15,073 nucleotides of DNA from Pontimonas sp964350865 (lineage in GTDB: Bacteria > Actinomycetota > Actinomycetes > Actinomycetales > Microbacteriaceae), in NCBI GenBank assembly GCA_964350865.1, contig CAYGLJ010000027.1:1-15073 (forward strand). The letters are read 5' to 3'. Position 1 is the stretch's first letter, and each line of letters starts with the position of its first letter. A program made the position numbers and the translations under genes. The notes below the pieces were generated by a model. It saw only the letters and a list, made by a program, of their open reading frames with translations. It was not told the DNA's origin and did no database searches. Of the stretch, positions 6,955-12,401 are shown one piece after another.

Positions 6955-7527
6955 CTAAGGTGCCACCTCCGTGGTCGCGGGCGCGCCCATCACCATCGAG
7001 CTGACCGCGCTCGTCAACATCTCCCTGAGTTCTTCCTCTGGCACCGATTGAAGTTCCAAAATGGTGGCGGAGACCAACGTATAGGTGACGCCAGAAATGA
7101 CAATTCCAAACCTCAGGCGGTCGTACTCTCCCTCGGAGTACTGGCTGACTAAGTCGGCCAGTCGCTCCATCAATGACTGGGCCTTCTTGAGCCCGGGGAC
7201 AGAATCCACAAAATAGGGGTGGGTTATCACGATGTGAGTGGCGAGGCGATGATTAACCAGAAGCTCGACGAGTTTTTGCGCGAAGGAAACCCGGTCGCTA
7301 TCTGTGGCTAATCCTTGCTGCGTTGCTGCCTCGATGAGCTTTTCTGTAGCAACAAGCGACGGAGTAAGCGCCTCGTCAATGAGTTCTTCCTTGTGAGAGA
7401 AGTGATACACCACATTCGCTTTGGAGCAATTGCTCGCATCGGCGATGTCCTGCAGAGAGGTAGCCGCGATGCCACGCCTCGCACACAGGTCGAGGGTGGC
7501 CTGCAGAATCTGATCGCGAACACTCAC
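6955..7527 (-). CDS. TetR/AcrR family transcriptional regulator
   Basis: A 190-residue regulator of usual family length. The N-terminal helix-turn-helix spans about 5–52: RDQILQATLDLCARRGIAATSLQDIADASNCSKANVVYH with the HFSHKEEL end typical of TetR proteins. The remaining helical part would bind the ligand and form the dimer interface; it is not similar enough to a known member for me to name a ligand. It is the first gene of a tetR–MMPL–yhgE operon: its TAG is directly followed by the MMPL GTG, so it very likely represses its own operon and the exporter. The GTG start at 7527 is chosen because no Shine-Dalgarno is visible and a TAGGCT box ends 7 bases before it, which fits a leaderless message. 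A perfect palindrome at 7561–7576 is the probable operator. Confidence 0.92.
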   Translation of the reverse strand: MSVRDQILQATLDLCARRGIAATSLQDIADASNCSKANVVYHFSHKEELIDEALTPSLVATEKLIEAATQQGLATDSDRVSFAQKLVELLVNHRLATHIVITHPYFVDSVPGLKKAQSLMERLADLVSQYSEGEYDRLRFGIVISGVTYTLVSATILELQSVPEEELREMLTSAVSSMVMGAPATTEVAP

Positions 7528-7532
7528 GGTAG

Positions 7533-7547
7533 GGAGCCTAAGGCTCC
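7533..7547. promoter_or_regulatory. Odd palindrome just before tetR start
   Basis: GGAGCCT-A-AGGCTCC is a perfect dyad with 7-bp arms around one central base, 5 bases upstream of the GTG. It could be a second protein-binding site or may partly reflect the overlapping TAGGCT box. A one-base loop makes it unlikely to act as an RNA hairpin in full. Confidence 0.4.
7535..7540 (-). promoter_or_regulatory. Candidate -10 box of a leaderless tetR promoter
   Basis: Read on the minus strand this is TAGGCT, fitting the actinobacterial TAnnnT -10 pattern, and it ends 7 bases before the GTG at 7527, so transcription could begin at the start codon itself. There is no Shine-Dalgarno for this gene. No clear -35 box is visible; the palindrome at 7561–7576 covers roughly that area. 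Confidence 0.35.
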
Positions 7548-7560
7548 GACGACGCCATTC

Positions 7561-7576
7561 CTGACCAAATGGTCAG
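7561..7576. promoter_or_regulatory. Probable TetR operator palindrome
   Basis: CTGACCA-AA-TGGTCAG: perfect 7-bp arms around a 2-base centre, 33 bases upstream of the tetR start and in the short gap between fabF and tetR. Size and symmetry are typical of TetR-family operators. Binding by the neighbouring regulator is inferred from position. Confidence 0.72.
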
Positions 7577-7618
7577 TTTCTTGGATACTTCCCAGCTATC
7601 TCCGGGGAAACACTCGAA

Positions 7619-8851
7619 CTAGACGCTCCGGAAGGCCACAACGGCGTTGTGGCCACCAAAACCAAAGGAGTTGCTGATCGCCAACTGAGGCCCTGAGCCC
7701 AAGTCCCGGGGTGAGGTGACGACGTCTAAGGGAATTTGCTCGTCCTGATTGTCCAGGTTGATGGTGGGGGGAGCAATCCGTTCGTGAACCGCAAGGATCG
7801 CAAAGACTGCTTCCAATGCTCCTGTGCCCCCCAGGAGGTGTCCGGTAGCTGCCTTAGTTGCTGAGACGGGAATCGATCCGACACGGTCTCCGAATACCGC
7901 TTTCAGTGCGTGGAATTCAGCAATGTCGCCCACCGGGGTGGACGTCGCGTGAGCGTTGATGTGCGTAACATCGTCGGGGGTTCCACCAGCTTGCGCGAGT
8001 GCTGCCAGAACAGCCCGTGAGGCTCCGAGGCCTTCAGGGTCCGGTGCAGTGATGTGATACGAGTCACTCGTCACTCCGCTACCGGCAAGCTCAGCATAAA
8101 TCTTCGCACCACGTGCTTCGGCGTGCTCTTTGGTTTCTAGCACGATGGTTGCTGCACCCTCACCCAAGACGAAACCATCACGGTCTACGTCGTAGGGCCG
8201 TGACGCCCGGGCGGGCTCATCGTTGCGCTTGGATAGGGCCTGCATTGCTGCAAAAGCCGCGATCGGTAGAGGATGAATGACTGCTTCGGTACCGCCGGCC
8301 ACCACAACATCGGCAAGCCCTAATTGCAGGTGCTCGTAGGCGTTGGCGATGGACTCTGTTCCCGAGGCACACGCCGAGACAACGGTCCTTGCTCCCCCTC
8401 TACCTCCGAGAGCCATGCTGACCGCGGCCGCAGCGGCGTTTGGCATCAGCATCGGAATGGTCATCGGAAGAACCCGACGTGGCCCTTTTTCGCGCAGCGT
8501 GTCCCAGCCATCCAGGAGAGTCCAGAGCCCGCCAATGCCGGTGGCGTAATCCACCAGAATGCGCTCCGGCGCAACGTCTGGTGCTCCGGCGTCAGCCCAC
8601 GCTTCCCGGGCCGAGATGAGAGCCAGTTGCGCAGAGGGGTCTAAGCGTTTGAATTCTTGGCGCTCGAGAACTTCCTCGGCTTTGACCTTGGCTTGACCGG
8701 CAAAAGTCACGGGCAGTTCGTATTGCTCTACCCACTCGTGCTCCAAAGTCGTCACACCAGACTCACCAGCAAGCAGAGCTTTCCAGGTGGAGGCTACGTC
8801 TCCCCCCAGGGGAGAGGTAGCACCAAGTCCGGTGACGACGACGGTGGTCAT
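7619..8851 (-). CDS. fabF: 3-oxoacyl-ACP synthase II (FabF)
   Basis: A 410-residue condensing enzyme that elongates acyl-ACP with malonyl-ACP in cytosolic type II fatty acid synthesis. The Cys-His-His triad is complete: C161 in SACASGTESI, H301 in NAHATSTPVGD, H338 in ATGHLLGG, with the conserved lysine K333 just before it. The glycine-rich C-terminal loop NSFGFGGHNA (394–402) is present. Length is as expected for KAS II. It is the last gene of the fab cluster, 23 bases after acpP. The ATG at 8851 gives the standard N-terminus VVVTGLGATSPLG, with a modest GGGGA about 6 bases ahead. A U-rich terminator is not visible in the 91 bases downstream, so some transcripts could run into tetR. Confidence 0.96.
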   Translation of the reverse strand: MTTVVVTGLGATSPLGGDVASTWKALLAGESGVTTLEHEWVEQYELPVTFAGQAKVKAEEVLERQEFKRLDPSAQLALISAREAWADAGAPDVAPERILVDYATGIGGLWTLLDGWDTLREKGPRRVLPMTIPMLMPNAAAAAVSMALGGRGGARTVVSACASGTESIANAYEHLQLGLADVVVAGGTEAVIHPLPIAAFAAMQALSKRNDEPARASRPYDVDRDGFVLGEGAATIVLETKEHAEARGAKIYAELAGSGVTSDSYHITAPDPEGLGASRAVLAALAQAGGTPDDVTHINAHATSTPVGDIAEFHALKAVFGDRVGSIPVSATKAATGHLLGGTGALEAVFAILAVHERIAPPTINLDNQDEQIPLDVVTSPRDLGSGPQLAISNSFGFGGHNAVVAFRSV

Positions 8852-8874
8852 AGTGTTCCCCGGAGGGGAGGTCC

Positions 8875-9123
8875 CTAGGCCTGGGCCTTGGTAATGAACT
8901 CCACTGCCTCACCAACGGTGGTCAGGTTCTTCACCTCGTCGTCTGGGATTTTGACGTCAAACTTTTCTTCAGCGTTCACGACGATGGTCATCATCGAAAT
9001 GGAGTCAATATCGAGGTCATCGGTGAAGGACTTCTCCAACGCGACCTGGTCGGCGGAAATGCCGGTTTCTTCGTTGATCAGCTCGGCAAGGCCGGCGAGA
9101 ACTTCCTCAGTGGTGTGAGCCAT
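8875..9123 (-). CDS. acpP: Acyl carrier protein
   Basis: An 82-residue acidic four-helix protein that carries the growing acyl chain. The phosphopantetheine site is S41 in DLDIDSISMM, the canonical DSx motif at the start of helix 2. Length and charge are typical for AcpP. The ATG at 9123 is chosen over a longer in-frame reading (from 9162) because a strong AAAAGGA site lies 5 bases upstream and the protein then begins with the family-like AHTTEEVLAGLAELI. It lies 60 bases after fabH, the widest gap among the four fab genes; this may allow a separate RBS-driven high expression level or an internal promoter, though no clear promoter boxes are visible. Confidence 0.96.
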   Translation of the reverse strand: MAHTTEEVLAGLAELINEETGISADQVALEKSFTDDLDIDSISMMTIVVNAEEKFDVKIPDDEVKNLTTVGEAVEFITKAQA

Positions 9124-9128
9124 GATTT

Positions 9129-9134
9129 TCCTTT
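9129..9134 (-). promoter_or_regulatory. Strong ribosome-binding site of acpP
   Basis: Minus-strand AAAGGA, 5 bases before the ATG at 9123. It decides the acpP start and fits the high translation expected for ACP. Confidence 0.75.
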
Positions 9135-9183
9135 TCTGTGGTGGTGTTGTGACCGGCTCCAATCTTAGAGCTAGCCTCGCGGT

Positions 9184-10185
9184 CTAGGGGAGTGTGACAA
9201 CCTGTGCGCCGTAGACAAGCCCGGCGCCAAAACCAATCTGCAGGGCAAGACCGCCGGACGCTTCAGGGTGCTCCTCGAGCAACCGATGCATCGCCAGAGG
9301 GATGGAGGCTGCGGACGTATTCCCCGTCGTCTCAATATCGCGAGCAATCAGGACGCTCTCCGGAAGCCCCAATTGTTTGGCAAATTCGTCAATAATGCGC
9401 ATGTTTGCCTGGTGAGGAACGAACGCCGTCAATTCCTCGGGGCTCACTCCCGACTTCTCTAAGGCCTCCTTCGCGACCTTCGCCATTTCCCAGACGGCCC
9501 ATCGGAATACTGTTTGACCGTCTTGGCGGAGCGTGGGGAAGCCACCCTCCGGGTCATCAAACGCTTCCTTGAGGGGGCGATCCATTCCCACTGCGTCCCA
9601 TTTGGAACCATCTGATCCCCACAGGGTGGGGCCAATACCAATGGAGTCACTGGGGCCGACAATCGCAGCACCAGCGCCATCGCCGAGCAGGAAAGAGATA
9701 CTGCGATCGGTGGGATTCACAAAATCACTGAGTTTCTCAGCGCCCACGACAAGGACGTAGTGTGCCGTTCCTGAGCGAATAAGCGCATCCGCTTGGGCAA
9801 TACCGTAGGTGTAACCGGCGCAGGCGGCCGAAATGTCATAAGCCGCGGCCGGCGTAGCCCCTACGCGATCGGCAAGTAGTGCTGCCAACGATGGCGTTTG
9901 CACAGCATTGCTGATGGTCGCGACGATGACGGCGTCGATCTGGTCCGGCGTGATGCCTGCCTTGTCTAGGGCCTCCGTTGAGGCACGAACGGCGAGATCA
10001 ATAGCGTGTTCTGCATCACTCGAGCGACGGCGCTCAATGATGCCTGTGCGCTGACGAATCCATTCGTCCGAGGAGTCAATCGGTCCGGCGATGTCGTCGT
10101 TGCTGACAACGAGATCACCTCGTGCAGCACCGAGCGAGAGGATACGGGTGAACTGTGCACCGTGTGACTGAGCGAGGGGACTCAT
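9184..10185 (-). CDS. fabH: 3-oxoacyl-ACP synthase III (FabH)
   Basis: A 333-residue initiating condensing enzyme that joins an acyl-CoA primer to malonyl-ACP to start fatty acid synthesis. Catalytic residues are visible: C122 in DISAACAGYTYG, H258 in VPHQANMRI and N289 in TTGNTSAAS. DSSDEWIRQRTGI (37–49) is the FabH-typical N-terminal block, and the C-terminal GFGAGLVYG (318–326) is conserved. Length is normal. The ATG at 10185 overlaps the fabD stop by 4 bases (ATGA), indicating translational coupling; a longer reading from 10356 would run through fabD and add 57 unrelated residues. Primer preference (acetyl or branched) cannot be read with confidence, although actinobacteria commonly use branched primers. 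Confidence 0.96.
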   Translation of the reverse strand: MSPLAQSHGAQFTRILSLGAARGDLVVSNDDIAGPIDSSDEWIRQRTGIIERRRSSDAEHAIDLAVRASTEALDKAGITPDQIDAVIVATISNAVQTPSLAALLADRVGATPAAAYDISAACAGYTYGIAQADALIRSGTAHYVLVVGAEKLSDFVNPTDRSISFLLGDGAGAAIVGPSDSIGIGPTLWGSDGSKWDAVGMDRPLKEAFDDPEGGFPTLRQDGQTVFRWAVWEMAKVAKEALEKSGVSPEELTAFVPHQANMRIIDEFAKQLGLPESVLIARDIETTGNTSAASIPLAMHRLLEEHPEASGGLALQIGFGAGLVYGAQVVTLP

Positions 10186-11096
10186 GCTCCGCTCACCAAC
10201 TCCACGGCCGTTGCGACATCGTCGGGGGTGTTGAGTGCCACGGTGGGGACTCCCTTCAGAGCTCTCTTTGCCAATCCCACTAGTGCGCCGGCAGGGGCAA
10301 GTTCCATCATGCCGTGAATGCCATCCTTCGCGAACGATTCCATGCAGAGATCCCATCGGACCGGTCTGGCAACTTGGTCAACCAAGTAGCCAAGGGCCAT
10401 GTCGTGGCCTACTCGAGATCCATCTCGGTTCGTATACAGCGGGTGCGTTCCTTCGCGGGGGGTTATGCCTGAGGCTGCTTCTGCGAGAGCTGAAACAGCG
10501 GTCTGCATATAGACGGTGTGAAAAGCGCCGGCGACCTGAAGAGGAATCACGCGCATCCCCTCCGGGGGGCTCTCCTGGAACCGAGCGAGGGCACTACGCT
10601 CCCCGGCAATGACAACCTGGCCGGCGCCGTTAAAGTTCGCGGCATAGAGGTTCGCTTCCGTGAGCGCGGTGGAGAGCACCTCGAGATCCGCTCCAAGAAC
10701 GGCGGACATTCCCGTGGGGACCTCGGCGGCAGCCTGCGCCATGGCGCGACCTCGCAAGGCAACCAGGGAAACGGCCTCGTCATCGCTGATAACACCCGAG
10801 AGTGCTGCGGCAGTAAATTCGCCGACCGAGTGCCCGGCAAACGCGAGTGGTGTGCGCTCGGGAAGTGCCTTCAGCAGGGCGCGCCCCGCGATGATGCCTG
10901 CAGCGACAATCAGAGGTTGCGCAATAGCGGTATCGGTAATGGTCTCTTGGTCGCTCGTAGTTCCGTGCGCAACAAGGTCGCTGTCGATGAGCTCGGACCA
11001 ACGAGTCAGAGTCTCCCGGTGGGAAGCGGATTCCAGCCACGGTTCGAGAAATCCGGATTTTTGAGAACCTTGTCCGGGTGCTGCAATGACAAACAT
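10182..11096 (-). CDS. fabD: Malonyl-CoA:ACP transacylase (FabD)
   Basis: A 304-residue enzyme that moves malonyl from CoA to ACP, supplying the extender for FabH and FabF. The N-terminal APGQGSQKSGF (6–16) and the nucleophile motif GHSVGEF with S90 are present, R115 in LVALRGRAM binds the malonyl carboxylate, and H193 in AGAFHT is the catalytic histidine. The length matches the family. First of the overlapping fab genes, 78 bases after the fasR-type regulator, so the fab promoter could lie in that gap. The ATG at 11096 gives the standard start; the purine-rich GGGGAG is rather far (about 10 bases) upstream. Confidence 0.95.
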   Translation of the reverse strand: MFVIAAPGQGSQKSGFLEPWLESASHRETLTRWSELIDSDLVAHGTTSDQETITDTAIAQPLIVAAGIIAGRALLKALPERTPLAFAGHSVGEFTAAALSGVISDDEAVSLVALRGRAMAQAAAEVPTGMSAVLGADLEVLSTALTEANLYAANFNGAGQVVIAGERSALARFQESPPEGMRVIPLQVAGAFHTVYMQTAVSALAEAASGITPREGTHPLYTNRDGSRVGHDMALGYLVDQVARPVRWDLCMESFAKDGIHGMMELAPAGALVGLAKRALKGVPTVALNTPDDVATAVELVSGA

Positions 11097-11174
11097 GGTC
11101 TCTAGTCTCCCCGCCGACGGACAAATTCTGCTAGAGGAACATGCCTACGGGGGCCGGCGAACACTGTGGGGAAC
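11097..11174 (-). promoter_or_regulatory. fasR–fabD gap with GTTC repeats, possible control region
   Basis: This 78-base gap is where a FasR-type regulator would be expected to act on the fab genes. On the minus strand it holds three GTTC-containing elements in the same orientation: GTTCCCC (11168–11174), GTGTTCGCC (11156–11164) and ATGTTCCTC (11134–11142). I cannot find convincing -35/-10 boxes, and I cannot confirm that the repeats match a known FasR site. Confidence 0.25.
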
Positions 11175-12371
11175 CTACAGTTTTGGGCTTCCCGCGGGAG
11201 TGGGGCCCTGATTGGGTTCACTCATCGAGCCCAGAATCACCGCCAGATGGATGGTGAGAGCGTCACGCGGAACACCCGGATCCCAGGCGACAACCTCAAT
11301 GACCTTCTTTAGGCGGTACCGAACAGTGTTCGGGTGGACAAAGAGTTCTCGGGCTGTTGCTTCGAGAGAGTGACCAGTCTCAAAATACGTCCAGACGGTT
11401 CCCAACAAATCCAGCGCATGGTCGCGCAGAGGTTCGTAAATTCCCTGGATGAGGGCGCGCCGGGCTAGAGGGTCACCAGCGAGGGCCCGCTCGGGCAACA
11501 CATCGTCAGCGAGAAGCGGCCGGGGAGGTTCTCTCCTGCTCTTTGCTACAGAGAACCCGGCGAGAGCCGCTTTGGCACTCTTCACGGCGTCGACCACCGC
11601 AGGGACGGTGGGTCCCACAACGTAGGTCCCTGGACCAAAAGACTCATCGAGAGCAGCAGCGATGTCGATAAAGGAGGCGACCTCGTGGGTGCCCTCTTCC
11701 TCAAGACGACGACCGACTACGACGACGAGTCGGTTGCCCTGGACTCCCACCAACACGTCGGTGTCGTGGTGTCGGGCTGTGCGTCGAATCGCGTCGACAT
11801 CGACCATGCGTGGGCTTGTCCCCACGATGACGCTAACTTCACCGTGCCCAGTCCACCCCAGTGCAGCAATCCGCGATGGCAGCTCTTGGTCGTATTCACC
11901 GCTCAGGATTGAGTCCACCACCAGCGCCTCTAGGCGGGCGTCCCAGAGGCCACGGGCTTCCGCAGCCCTGGCATAGACATCGGCCGCCGCGAAAGCGATG
12001 TCGCGGGAGTAGTGCAAGATTCCTTCGCGAAGTTCGTCGGGGGCATCCTTCAGGAAGTCCTCCACGACCTCCACAGTTACCTTGATCAGTTGGAGAGTCT
12101 GCTGCAGGCTGACGGAGCGCAAGAGCTCGCGGGGCGCTACACCAAAGACATCGGCGGCAATCCAGGGTGTGGAGTGAGGTGATTCATACCAACTAATGAA
12201 AGAGGTAATTCCGGCTTGCGCCACCATGCCGACCGCTGAGCGCCGACTCGGCGGCATATCTTTGTACCAGGAGAGGTCCCGCTCGAGCCGGGCCAAAGTA
12301 GCACTGGACATCTCACCGGAAATGTTGCGCAACCATGACAGGGTCTGCTTCTTTGTCATGGCTGCGCTCAT
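11175..12371 (-). CDS. fasR: PucR-family regulator of fatty acid synthesis (FasR-type)
   Basis: A 398-residue regulator with a PucR/CdaR-type C-terminal helix-turn-helix (about 323–365: LLGTVWTYFETGHSLEATAREL, then VHPNTVRYRLKKV). The central part (about 175–285) resembles the GGDEF-like region of this family, and the N-terminal 150 residues are helical. In Streptomyces coelicolor the gene in this position encodes FasR, an activator of the fabD-fabH-acpP-fabF operon (established). Identity here rests on family plus identical position between aceE and fabD. The ATG at 12371 is preferred over the one at 12359 because TGAGGA lies just upstream. It sits 30 bases after aceE and may be cotranscribed with it, so regulator level may follow pyruvate dehydrogenase expression (inference). 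The C-terminal tail after about residue 383 is Pro/Gly-rich. Confidence 0.88.
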   Translation of the reverse strand: MSAAMTKKQTLSWLRNISGEMSSATLARLERDLSWYKDMPPSRRSAVGMVAQAGITSFISWYESPHSTPWIAADVFGVAPRELLRSVSLQQTLQLIKVTVEVVEDFLKDAPDELREGILHYSRDIAFAAADVYARAAEARGLWDARLEALVVDSILSGEYDQELPSRIAALGWTGHGEVSVIVGTSPRMVDVDAIRRTARHHDTDVLVGVQGNRLVVVVGRRLEEEGTHEVASFIDIAAALDESFGPGTYVVGPTVPAVVDAVKSAKAALAGFSVAKSRREPPRPLLADDVLPERALAGDPLARRALIQGIYEPLRDHALDLLGTVWTYFETGHSLEATARELFVHPNTVRYRLKKVIEVVAWDPGVPRDALTIHLAVILGSMSEPNQGPTPAGSPKL

Positions 12372-12375
12372 GGTG

Positions 12376-12381
12376 TCCTCA
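12376..12381 (-). promoter_or_regulatory. Ribosome-binding site of the fasR-type gene
   Basis: Minus-strand TGAGGA, 4 bases before the ATG at 12371; it favours this start over the in-frame ATG four codons later, which has no such site. Confidence 0.6.
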
Positions 12382-12401
12382 CTAGTGGGGCGACAAGACC
12401 T

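Noticed and set aside
7580..7610. Possible terminator after fabF (CCCGG…CTGGG on the minus strand)
   Set aside because: Only five pairs including one G·U, and no T-run follows; too weak to call.
10186..10356. Longer N-terminus for FabH
   Set aside because: It would lie wholly within fabD and add unrelated residues; the ATG overlapping the fabD stop gives the standard FabH start.
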